In this document: positions 52,174-59,111 of the stretch, one piece after another | How positions within the stretch are numbered: the first letter of the stretch is position 1 | Layout of the letters: each line of letters starts with the position of its first letter | NCBI RefSeq assembly: GCF_944387805.1 | Contig: NZ_CALXGI010000012.1 | Location: 1 to 64,000, forward strand | Source: an uncultured Pseudoflavonifractor sp. | GTDB taxonomy: Bacteria; Bacillota; Clostridia; Oscillospirales; Oscillospiraceae | Direction: 5' to 3' | Length of the DNA stretch: 64,000 nucleotides | Notes under the pieces: generated by a model | What the model was told of the DNA's origin: nothing | Seen by the model: only the letters and a program-made list of their open reading frames with translations | Databases searched by the model: none | Translations under genes and position numbers: made by a program

Positions 52174-53067
52174 ATGGAAATCAAAAAATCCGGCATGATC
52201 GCCATTGTGGGACGGCCCAATGTGGGCAAGTCCACCCTGACAAACGCCCTGGTGGGCGAGAAAATCGCCATCGTCACCAACAAGCCCCAGACCACCCGCA
52301 ACCGCATCTGCGCCGTGCTCAACCGGGATGAGTGCCAGTTTGTGTTTATGGACACGCCGGGCCTCCACCGGGCCCGGACCCGTCTGGGCGACTACATGGT
52401 GAAGGTGGTGCGGGACAGCGTGGCCGACGTGGACGCGGTCATGCTGCTGGTGGAGCCCATCCCCCACGTGGGCGGGCCGGAGGAGGAGCTCATCAAGCGC
52501 ATCAAGGCCCTGGGGGTGCCCTCCGTGCTGGTCATCAATAAGATTGATACCGTGAAGAAGGACGAACTGCTCTCTGTCATGCAGGCCTACGGCGAGAAGC
52601 ACAGCTTCGACGCTATCCTGCCCATCTCCGCCAAGAACGGCGAGGGCCTGGAGGAGCTGCTCAAGGTGCTGGGTGAGTTCCTGCCCGAGGGCCCCCAGCT
52701 CTTCCCCGAGGACATGGTCACCGACCAGCCCGAGCGGCAGGTATGCGCCGAGATTGTCCGGGAGAAGCTGCTCCTCTGCCTGGACAAGGAGATTCCCCAC
52801 GGCACCGCCGTGGAGGTCACCCGGTTCATCGAACGGGACGACGGGGTCATTGAGATGGACGCCACCATTTACTGCGAGAAGGACTCTCACAAGGGCATTA
52901 TCATCGGCAAGGGCGGCGCCATGCTCAAGAAGATCTCCACCCTGGCCCGGCAGGACATCGAGCGCTTTATGGGCACCAAGGTGTTCCTCCAGACCTGGGT
53001 GAAGGTAAAAGAAAACTGGCGCGATAATCTGAATCTCATCCAGAACTTTGGCTATCGGGACGAGTAA
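52174..53067 (+). CDS. era: GTPase Era
   Basis: Era binds the 3' end of 16S rRNA in 30S assembly. The 297-residue protein has G1 GRPNVGKST, effector region PQTTRNR, G3 DTPGLH, G4 NKID and G5 SAKNG, followed by the C-terminal KH domain (HKGIIIGKGGAMLKKISTLARQDIERF). There is an AT-rich 62-nt gap before it, containing CTCAA/TTGAG, but no convincing promoter. Standard length and order for era beside ybeY. Confidence 0.97.
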   Translation: MEIKKSGMIAIVGRPNVGKSTLTNALVGEKIAIVTNKPQTTRNRICAVLNRDECQFVFMDTPGLHRARTRLGDYMVKVVRDSVADVDAVMLLVEPIPHVGGPEEELIKRIKALGVPSVLVINKIDTVKKDELLSVMQAYGEKHSFDAILPISAKNGEGLEELLKVLGEFLPEGPQLFPEDMVTDQPERQVCAEIVREKLLLCLDKEIPHGTAVEVTRFIERDDGVIEMDATIYCEKDSHKGIIIGKGGAMLKKISTLARQDIERFMGTKVFLQTWVKVKENWRDNLNLIQNFGYRDE

Positions 53068-53164
53068 GTCTGCTCTGAAAGATGTATTTTCGACAGTCTG
53101 CCGCAAAATTTACCGTTCATAAACAAGCCGCTCCGGGCCAAGCTATGGGCGAGGGGGCTTGGAT

Positions 53165-53281
53165 ATGGACTGTGAGACCATGTGGCGGCTGTTTCTTGCC
53201 ACCGGACTGCCCGAGGCGTACAGCCTGTACGCCCGCCTGCGGGAAGAGACGGAGCGGGAGGAAGAGAGCAAAACCGCATAG
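53165..53281 (+). CDS. yqzL: YqzL-like small protein, 38 aa
   Basis: A very short gene between era and recO, the conserved location of yqzL in Firmicutes. The product reads MDCETMWRLFLATGLPEAYSLY, in which a W-x-x-F-x-x-T-G-x-x-E-A-Y-x-x-Y pattern matches the YqzL family. The charged tail (REETEREEESKTA) is longer than a minimal YqzL. GAGGGGG lies 8 nt before the ATG. Function unknown. Confidence 0.78.
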   Translation: MDCETMWRLFLATGLPEAYSLYARLREETEREEESKTA

Positions 53282-53294
53282 CGCACTGTTTCGG

Positions 53295-53328
53295 CCGGCC
53301 CGGTGAACCACACTGTTCGCCGGGCCGG
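53295..53328 (+). repeat. GC-rich hairpin between yqzL and recO
   Basis: CCGGCCCGG-T-GAAC...GTTC-G-CCGGGCCGG pairs over 13 bp with one mismatch. There is no T tract, so it is not a clear terminator. Confidence 0.5.
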
Positions 53329-53367
53329 TTCGGTCCAGCGCGAACTACATACTGCGTGGTGAAGCAT

Positions 53368-54126
53368 ATGAATGTGACAACACAGGGCATTGTCCTGCGG
53401 GAGGTCAATTACAAGGAATCGGATAAAATCCTCACCGTCCTTACCCGGGACCTGGGGAAGCTGACAGTGAAGGCCAGGGGCTGCCGGCGGAAGAACAGCC
53501 CGCTGGCTGCCGCGTCTCAGCTGCTGGTGTATTCGGAACTGACCCTGTTCGAGTACCGGGACTACTGGTCCATGGACCAGGGGGACTCGCTGGAGCAGTT
53601 CTGGGGCGTGCGGCAGGACGTGGAGAAGCTGGCCCTTGGCTCCTACTTTGCTGAGGTGATGGAGGCGGTGGCCGAGGAGGGAAGGCCGGACCCGGCCCTT
53701 CTGTCCCTCATCCTCAACTCCCTCTACGCACTGGACAAGCTCAGCAAGCCCCTGCCCCTGGTGAAGGCGGCCTATGAGCTCAAGCTGCTGTCCCTGGCGG
53801 GGTACGAGCCCATGCTGGATGCCTGCGCAGTGTGCGGCGTGCCCGAGCCGGAGGAGCCCCGGCTCCACCTGAGGGAGGGTGTGCTTCACTGCGCCCGCTG
53901 CCGGGGCGGCGTAGGGGACGGGGTGTCCATGCCCCTGGACGGTCCGTCTCTGGCCGCTATGCGCCATGTGGTGATGGGCGATCCCAAGCGGTTGTTCTCC
54001 TTTCGACTGGATGCGCCCGCCCAGAAAAAGATGAGCGATGTGTGCGAGGCCTTTCTGCTCACCCAGCTGGAGCGGGGCTTCGGCACACTGGACTTTTACA
54101 AGCGTATCACTGCCTTCCAGCCGTGA
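53368..54126 (+). CDS. recO: DNA repair protein RecO
   Basis: RecO loads RecA onto SSB-coated DNA with RecR. The 252-residue protein has the N-terminal OB-fold start TTQGIVLREVNYKESDKILTVLT, then GKLTVKARGCRR, SYFAEVME, and a C-terminal zinc finger with CAVCG and CARC, followed by ITAFQP. ATG 53368 is the family start; the frame remains open for 186 nt upstream, covering the hairpin. It ends the era-yqzL-recO cluster. Confidence 0.94.
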   Translation: MNVTTQGIVLREVNYKESDKILTVLTRDLGKLTVKARGCRRKNSPLAAASQLLVYSELTLFEYRDYWSMDQGDSLEQFWGVRQDVEKLALGSYFAEVMEAVAEEGRPDPALLSLILNSLYALDKLSKPLPLVKAAYELKLLSLAGYEPMLDACAVCGVPEPEEPRLHLREGVLHCARCRGGVGDGVSMPLDGPSLAAMRHVVMGDPKRLFSFRLDAPAQKKMSDVCEAFLLTQLERGFGTLDFYKRITAFQP

Positions 54127-54183
54127 TATGCACGGTCCGCCGGCCCTGGAGATATCACAGTTCCGCATCCGGCGGATTTTTCC

Positions 54184-54212
54184 TTGCATTTTTCCTGAGG
54201 CAGGGCTATAAT
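54184..54212 (+). promoter_or_regulatory. promoter of the folT riboswitch transcript
   Basis: TTGCAT (54184-54189), 17 nt, TATAAT (54207-54212). Transcription would begin near 54219, directly before the aptamer. Confidence 0.85.
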
Positions 54213-54223
54213 GGCCTCTATCA

Positions 54224-54340
54224 GGCAGAGTAGGAGCGCGTGTGCAGTACCTCGCAAGAGGTCCAGTGCCGGCGGGACGGGGAGTTGTCCGCCGGACGAA
54301 AAGCCACAGGCTTGCAGTACGCCCTCCGCATCCCGCTGCC
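54224..54340 (+). promoter_or_regulatory. THF (folT-motif) riboswitch
   Basis: The aptamer closes with P1 GGCAG (54224-54228) / CTGCC (54336-54340), contains AGAGTAG at the 5' junction and CGCATCC before the 3' P1 strand as in known THF riboswitches, and has a P2 of GGAGCGCGT pairing with ACGCCCTCC (one mismatch). The 3' leader holds CCCTCCT (54371-54377), which can pair with the folT ribosome site AAGGAGG (54418-54424), so control is probably at translation. It precedes folT directly, which supports the identification. Confidence 0.85.
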
Positions 54341-54431
54341 GCATATCAGGCGCGCCGTGGGAGAGCACGGCCCTCCTCTGTGCGGCATTCCCGCCCTGTG
54401 CGGGCTGCCGAATACAGAAGGAGGATTTTTT

Positions 54432-55046
54432 ATGCTCATTTACCAGAACCGGACCATGTTCAAAACGCCTTTCTCCGCCGGCTATTGGCGCTGTGCCGTG
54501 GAGGAGTTCCGCAGTCTGCGCAGCATGGTGTTCGCGGCATTGATGATTGCCGCCTGCATTATTCTCTCCAAGTTCTCCATCCCCATCTACGCGGGCCTGA
54601 AAATCAGCTTCGGCTTTCTGGCCCGGTCCCTGTGCGCTCTGGTGTGCGGTCCGGTGACTGCCCTGGTGTTCGGCGCGGCGGAGGATACCCTGTCGTTCTT
54701 TCTCTCCTCCAGCGGCGACCCCTATTTCCCGGGTTATATGCTCACCACCATGCTGGGCACCCTGATTTATGCCCTGTTCTTCTACCGGGCCCGGGTGACG
54801 GTGCTGCGGATTTTCCTGGCCAAGCTGTGCACCAACATTCTCAATGTGTTCCTGGGCAGTCTGTGGAGCGCAATTCTGTACAGCAAGGGCTACCTCTATT
54901 ATATGACCAACAGCATGATTAAGAATACTCTGATGCTCCCTGTTCAGACGCTCATGCTGGTGGTGCTCTTCGGGGCTCTGGTGCCGGTACTTTACCGGAT
55001 GGGAGCCCTGCCCAACCAGGCCGAGCGGCGCCTGGCGCTGATTTGA
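54432..55046 (+). CDS. folT: folate ECF transporter S component FolT
   Basis: FolT is the folate-binding membrane subunit of an ECF importer and needs the EcfA-A'-T module (here at 32.5-35.1 kb). The 204-residue protein has about six hydrophobic segments; LIAACIILSKFSIPI-type first helix, LKISFGFLARSLCALVCGPV and the GAAEDTLSFF segment are typical of FolT. ATG 54432 follows AAGGAGG by 7 nt. Control by the THF riboswitch upstream fits repression when reduced folate is plentiful. Confidence 0.92.
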   Translation: MLIYQNRTMFKTPFSAGYWRCAVEEFRSLRSMVFAALMIAACIILSKFSIPIYAGLKISFGFLARSLCALVCGPVTALVFGAAEDTLSFFLSSSGDPYFPGYMLTTMLGTLIYALFFYRARVTVLRIFLAKLCTNILNVFLGSLWSAILYSKGYLYYMTNSMIKNTLMLPVQTLMLVVLFGALVPVLYRMGALPNQAERRLALI

Positions 55047-55088
55047 ATGAAAAAGAGGAGGATGCGCCAGCATCCTCCTCTTTTTCAT
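55047..55088. terminator. bidirectional terminator between folT and the S1 gene
   Basis: ATGAAAAAGAGGAGGATGC-GCCA-GCATCCTCCTCTTTTTCAT, a perfect 19-bp stem with T tracts in both directions. Confidence 0.95.
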
Positions 55089-56023
55089 CGAAATACAGTC
55101 TCCGCGCCTGCTTTGCTGCATCCCTCCGGCGCATAGTGCCAGCAGTCCAGCCGTCCGCTGGGGGGCAGAAAGTAAGCCGGAGGCTGGGGCCTCTCCGGCG
55201 GCAGCTTCTCAATGACCAGCAGCTTGATTTTCATCCGCTCGGGGAAGATGGCCTTGATGTATACAGATACCCGGTCCCCCTCGTGCAGGTCTCCTCTGGG
55301 TTCTGCCAGACCGGACAGATTGGGGGAGAGCTCCACAAAGACGCCATATTCTTTGATGCCGCGCACCCAGCCGGGGACCGTCATGCCGGCGGCGAACCGG
55401 GCGGCGTTTTCCTGCCAGGTGCCCAGCAGCTCCCGGTGGGAGAGGACGACCCGTCCCAGCTCCGGGCAGGTCTCCAGCACCACGGCGAAAATTTCCTGTC
55501 CAACGGTAAAACGCCGGTCCGGGTGGGGAATCCGGGAGACAGAGATACGCTCGATGCTGATCATGGACGGCACACCGCAGCCGACGTCCACAAAAGCGCC
55601 AAAGGGCTCCAGATGGGTTACGGTGGCAGGGAGAACCATGCCGGGCTCCACAGTATCCATCAGCCGTTCCAATGCCATAGCCTGGGCGGCCCGCCGGGAG
55701 AGCCGAGGCCGGATCAGCCCGGCTTCCTGTTCGACTGCCTCAACTGTAAAGGAAATAGGTTTTCCAACACGGGAGAGAATTGCAATTTCCCGTGTGGTTC
55801 CCTCCGCAATACCCAGCGCCGCTTCCTTCCGGGGAATATAGCCTGTAAAGGGGCCTAGTACGACAGATAGATTGTGCTCTGCGTCGCAGAGAATAGCCTT
55901 TCCCTCCAGCACCCGCCGTTCCTTCATGGCCTGGATGAGCCCTGTTTTTGTGGCGCAGAGGGCCCGATTTTCCTCGGTGTGCAGCAGCCGCCCTTCAGGC
56001 GGTAACAGAGTCGTCAATTTCAC
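55085..56023 (-). CDS. S1 RNA-binding domain protein
   Basis: A 312-residue protein with three recognisable sections: an N-terminal part (LEGKAILCDAEHNLSVVLGPFTGYIPRKEAA), and two S1 modules (GMVLPATVTHLEPFGAFVDVG and AAGMTVPGWVRGIKEYGVFVELSPNLSGLAEP). It resembles the clostridial S1 RNA-binding proteins related to ribosomal S1 but is shorter than full S1. The start is uncertain: GTG 56023 after AAAGGA, or TTG 56026. RNA-binding is known for the fold; the target is not. Confidence 0.85.
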   Translation of the reverse strand: MKLTTLLPPEGRLLHTEENRALCATKTGLIQAMKERRVLEGKAILCDAEHNLSVVLGPFTGYIPRKEAALGIAEGTTREIAILSRVGKPISFTVEAVEQEAGLIRPRLSRRAAQAMALERLMDTVEPGMVLPATVTHLEPFGAFVDVGCGVPSMISIERISVSRIPHPDRRFTVGQEIFAVVLETCPELGRVVLSHRELLGTWQENAARFAAGMTVPGWVRGIKEYGVFVELSPNLSGLAEPRGDLHEGDRVSVYIKAIFPERMKIKLLVIEKLPPERPQPPAYFLPPSGRLDCWHYAPEGCSKAGAETVFR

Positions 56024-56089
56024 CAAATCCTTTCGGCCGCAGCGGAGATTTTTTCCGATAGGTCACTATATGCGGTTTGGCTCTGCGAA

Positions 56090-56119
56090 TTGACAGAGAA
56101 AGGGAAAGAAACTTATAAT
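56090..56119 (+). promoter_or_regulatory. promoter of the DUF951-hisC operon
   Basis: Consensus TTGACA (56090-56095), 18 nt, TATAAT (56114-56119). Confidence 0.85.
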
Positions 56120-56176
56120 ATAGAAAACATAGCCAATTCTATTTCAGATGACCTGGGCTGGACAGGAGGAATTTCC

Positions 56177-56371
56177 ATGGATGTGCGGGTAGGCGATGTA
56201 CTGGAGCTGAAGAAGGAGCATCCCTGCGGCAGCAAGCGCTGGCAGGTGCTGCGGGTGGGAATGGACTTTAAGCTGCGCTGCGAGGGCTGCGGCCATGAGC
56301 TGATGCTGCCGCGCAGTAAGGTGGAGAAAAGCATCAAAAAAATTCTTCGTACCGGGGAGGAAAATGCATGA
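56177..56371 (+). CDS. DUF951 family protein
   Basis: A 64-residue protein with the DUF951 signature: DVLELKKEHPCGSKRWQVLRVG, KLRCEGCGHELMLPRSKVEKSIKK. The two cysteine positions around CEGCG suggest a small zinc or nucleic-acid-binding fold. It occurs near parB or tRNA-modification genes in other Firmicutes and is of unknown function. AGGAGGA precedes ATG 56177. It overlaps hisC by 4 nt (ATGA). Confidence 0.92.
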   Translation: MDVRVGDVLELKKEHPCGSKRWQVLRVGMDFKLRCEGCGHELMLPRSKVEKSIKKILRTGEENA

Positions 56372-57441
56372 AGGAACTGTGGAGCGAACGGATTCGGGAG
56401 CTGGTGCCCTATACGCCGGGGGAGCAGCCCAGGGAGCGGAAGTTCATCAAACTGAATACCAATGAAAATCCCTATCCCCCCTCCGCACTGGTGACAGAGG
56501 CCATCCGGCAGGAGGCGGGCAGCGCTCTGCGGCTCTACCCAGACCCGGAGTGCACCGAGCTGCGGGAGATCATTGCCTCTTACCACGGTCTGACTCCGGA
56601 GCAGATTTTTGTGGGCAATGGTTCGGACGAAGTGCTGGCCATGTGCTTCTATGCGTTTTTCACGCCGGGAAAGACTGTGGTTTTCCCGGATGTTACATAC
56701 AGCTTTTATCCCGTCTATGCCAAGCTCTTCGGCCTGGATTACCGGGAGATTCCCCTGGATGAAAATTTCGGCGTGCCGGTGAAGGAATTCCTGGGCAATA
56801 ACGGCGGCGTGGTCATCGCCAACCCCAACGCGCCCACGGGCCGGGATTTGCCTCTCCACGCCATCCGGGAGATTGCCGACGCAAACCCGGAGGCAGTGGT
56901 GATGGTGGACGAAGCCTATGTGGACTTCGGCGCCCACTCGGCGGTGGCGCTGCTGTCCGTCTGTCCCAACCTGGTGGTGGTGCGCACCCTGTCCAAATCC
57001 CGGTCTCTGGCGGGCCTGCGGGTGGGCTATGCCATGGGCAGCGCCGACCTGATTACCGCCATCAACTGCGTGAAGAACTCCTTTAACTCCTATACTGTGG
57101 ACCGGCTGGCCCAGGCAGGGGCGGCGGCTGCCATCCGGGATGACGCCTATTTCCGCTGTGTGGTGGCCAAGGTGAACAATACCCGGGAGGTCACGGCCTG
57201 CCGCCTGAAGCAGATGGGATTTAAAGTTTATGATTCAACGGCCAACTTCCTCTTCATCTCCCACGAGAATGCTCCCGCCAAGGCACTGCTGGACGGCCTG
57301 CGGGATCGGGGTATCCTGGTGCGCTGGTGGGATAAGCCCCGCATTTCCAACTGCCTGCGGGTGTCCATCGGCACAGATAAGGATATGGACACCTTTTGCC
57401 GGGTCATGGAGGAGCTGATCAAGCAGTTCCCTGGGGACTGA
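56368..57441 (+). CDS. hisC: histidinol-phosphate aminotransferase
   Basis: HisC transfers an amino group to imidazole acetol phosphate in histidine synthesis. The 357-residue fold-type I PLP enzyme has KLNTNENPYPPS, GNGSDEVLAMCFYAF, FPDVTYSFYPVYA, NPNAPTGRDLP, VDEAYVDF and the lysine in RTLSKSRSLAGLRVGYAMG. Related aminotransferases act on other aromatic substrates, and there is no other his gene here, so substrate assignment rests on family only. It follows DUF951 by a 4-nt overlap. Confidence 0.92.
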   Translation: MKELWSERIRELVPYTPGEQPRERKFIKLNTNENPYPPSALVTEAIRQEAGSALRLYPDPECTELREIIASYHGLTPEQIFVGNGSDEVLAMCFYAFFTPGKTVVFPDVTYSFYPVYAKLFGLDYREIPLDENFGVPVKEFLGNNGGVVIANPNAPTGRDLPLHAIREIADANPEAVVMVDEAYVDFGAHSAVALLSVCPNLVVVRTLSKSRSLAGLRVGYAMGSADLITAINCVKNSFNSYTVDRLAQAGAAAAIRDDAYFRCVVAKVNNTREVTACRLKQMGFKVYDSTANFLFISHENAPAKALLDGLRDRGILVRWWDKPRISNCLRVSIGTDKDMDTFCRVMEELIKQFPGD

Positions 57442-57467
57442 CAGAGAGAAAAAATTCCCCCTCCGGC

Positions 57468-57496
57468 TTTCCAAATGCGTAAAAGGGCGATATAAT
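57468..57496 (+). promoter_or_regulatory. promoter of the flavoprotein gene
   Basis: TTTCCA (57468-57473), 17 nt, TATAAT (57491-57496). Confidence 0.6.
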
Positions 57497-57550
57497 AAAA
57501 AAAGAACCCCATATTGCCAACGATTTATTACAGAAACGGAGGGACCCCTT

Positions 57551-57937
57551 GTGACGGAAAATGTGGTAAAGGTACTGAAAGCGAACGTGTGGAGTGTGGC
57601 TACCTGCTCCGATGTTCCCAACGTAGTTCCGGTGGGCTTCAAGGATGTCACTGAGGATGGGCTGCTGGTGGTAGGCGATGTGATGATGGACACCACCATG
57701 AAGAATGTGCAGGCCAACGGAAAGATCGCCATCTCCGCCTTTGATCCCAAAACCTCGGAAGGCTATCAGGTCAAAGGGACCGCCGTGTACCAGACTGAAG
57801 GACCGGTGGTGGACGCGCTTCGGGAGAAGGCTATGGCGGTGTTCCAGGGCGCCATGACGGTTAAAGGCGCACTGGTCATCACGCCGGATAAGGTAATCGT
57901 CACCTCTCCTGGACCGGACAACAAGAAGGTACTGTAA
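57551..57937 (+). CDS. pyridoxamine 5'-phosphate oxidase-like flavin-binding protein
   Basis: A 128-residue split-barrel protein of the PNPOx-like group: VWSVATCSDVPNVVPVGFKDVTEDGLLVVGD, MDTTMKNVQANGKIAISAF and a GYQVKGTAVYQTEG strand. Such short members bind FMN or F420-type cofactors and are often annotated as general stress or flavin-nucleotide-binding proteins. Translation starts at GTG 57551 after GGAGGG. It lies alone between hisC and a long hairpin shared with xpt. Confidence 0.87.
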   Translation: MTENVVKVLKANVWSVATCSDVPNVVPVGFKDVTEDGLLVVGDVMMDTTMKNVQANGKIAISAFDPKTSEGYQVKGTAVYQTEGPVVDALREKAMAVFQGAMTVKGALVITPDKVIVTSPGPDNKKVL

Positions 57938-57958
57938 GGTATATCCTGTACAAACAAT

Positions 57959-58011
57959 AGCAGCGAAAGGGAGCGGCCCGGGCATTGCCCGGGCCGCTCC
58001 CTTTCGCTGCT
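57959..58011. terminator. 26-bp perfect inverted repeat between convergent genes
   Basis: The arms from AGCAGCGAAAGGGAGC to GGGCA and back are perfectly complementary over 26 bp with a single T at the centre. There is no long T tract on either side; it lies between the ends of the flavoprotein gene and xpt. Probably a bidirectional terminator with unusually long arms. Confidence 0.7.
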
Positions 58012-58025
58012 GTCCATATGAGAGG

Positions 58026-58601
58026 TCAGTCGTCGGCCAAAATAATCGTTCCATTCTCCACACGCTCCACGCGGGCAAGGGCCTCCACGCGAAAGCCCAT
58101 GCGGCGCAGCACCTTGCCGCCGTCCTGCATGGCCTTCTCAATGGCCACGGCCACGCCGACAACTTCTGCCCTGGCTTTGGATACAATCTCCGCCAGGCCC
58201 AGGACGGACTGCCCGTTGGCCAGAATATCATCCACCAACAGCACCCGGTCGTCCTCCTCCAGATAGCGCTTGGAGACCCGCAGGGTATAGGATTTTTCCA
58301 GGGAAAAGGAGTGGGTCTCGGCAGAATAGACGTCCGGATCAATGTACCCGGTCTGAAACTTCTTGGCATAAATAACCGGGACATCCAGCGCCCGGCCCAC
58401 AAAGCAGGCCACTGCAATGCCGGAACTCTCGGCAGTGAGCACTTTGGTCACTTTCTCCCCGCGGAAGCGTTTGGCAAGCGCCGTGCCCACATGCTCTATC
58501 AGGTCCATATCCATGCAGTGGTTGAGAAACATATCCACCCGGATGATATTGCCGTCTCCAACCTCAGCGTCATGGAGAAGCCGGCGTTTCAGATCGTCCA
58601 T
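58026..58601 (-). CDS. xpt: xanthine phosphoribosyltransferase
   Basis: Xpt salvages xanthine to XMP. The 191-residue type I phosphoribosyltransferase has the N-terminal MDDLKRRLLHDAEVGDGNIIRVDMFLNH signature, VTKVLTAESSGIAVA, YAKKF and the PRPP loop VLLVDDILANGQS. AAAGGAAAG precedes the ATG. In B. subtilis xpt is under a guanine riboswitch; the 90-nt leader here shows no such core but has one GC-rich hairpin (CCCGGCTCTGGCCGG). Confidence 0.94.
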   Translation of the reverse strand: MDDLKRRLLHDAEVGDGNIIRVDMFLNHCMDMDLIEHVGTALAKRFRGEKVTKVLTAESSGIAVACFVGRALDVPVIYAKKFQTGYIDPDVYSAETHSFSLEKSYTLRVSKRYLEEDDRVLLVDDILANGQSVLGLAEIVSKARAEVVGVAVAIEKAMQDGGKVLRRMGFRVEALARVERVENGTIILADD

Positions 58602-58695
58602 TTTCTTTCCTTTCTGTGCTGTCCGGCCAGAGCCGGGCAGGGAATTGAGTCAGCAATTCGGTTTAGAATATTTGCAAGCGCCTGTGATTATCTTC

Positions 58696-58724
58696 ATTAT
58701 AGAGCATATAAAGCACAGACGCAA
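58696..58724 (-). promoter_or_regulatory. promoter of xpt
   Basis: Minus-strand TTGCGT (58719-58724), 17 nt, TATAAT (58696-58701). Confidence 0.8.
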
Positions 58725-58808
58725 CAGGAAGTGGCGGGCTTGAATTGATATTATAGACGAAAGAGGAAAAAACTGCAAGCGCGAGTGGACGGACAGAGCC
58801 TCCGAGAG

Positions 58809-58831
58809 ATTTCGCGGAAGCGAAATTTTTG
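58809..58831 (+). terminator. orphan terminator-like hairpin
   Basis: ATTTCGC-GGAA-GCGAAAT followed by TTTT, in a gap (58742-59111) with no protein gene. Nothing upstream on the plus strand encodes a protein, so a small RNA is possible. Confidence 0.5.
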
Positions 58832-58991
58832 AAATATCAGCCTTCACTCCCTGCAAGAGCAGCATGCTCGTGCGCGCTGTGCCCGGCGAGGGAAAGCGGC
58901 CGTCATATCTGCTGACAGCCGGGGAGATGCGGAGAAAAAGCAGGGCAAGAGGTGAGAAAGGTTAAGAGAAAGGTTATACAAGGAGAAATGC

Positions 58992-59008
58992 AAGTTGAAT
59001 TCCAACTT
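58992..59008. promoter_or_regulatory. dyad upstream of the DUF4914 promoter
   Basis: AAGTTG-AATTC-CAACTT, 16 nt before the -35 box; operator candidate. Confidence 0.4.
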
Positions 59009-59024
59009 ATCGCAATTTTGCATA

Positions 59025-59053
59025 TTGACAAAGCGGTTGTTTCACTGTAAAGT
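59025..59053 (+). promoter_or_regulatory. promoter of the DUF4914 gene
   Basis: TTGACA (59025-59030), 17 nt, TAAAGT (59048-59053). Confidence 0.65.
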
Positions 59054-59111
59054 AATTGATATACGCGTCGCGTGCCCGGTGGGCCGGGCGGGAGAAAGTG
59101 AGGAGCGCTTA

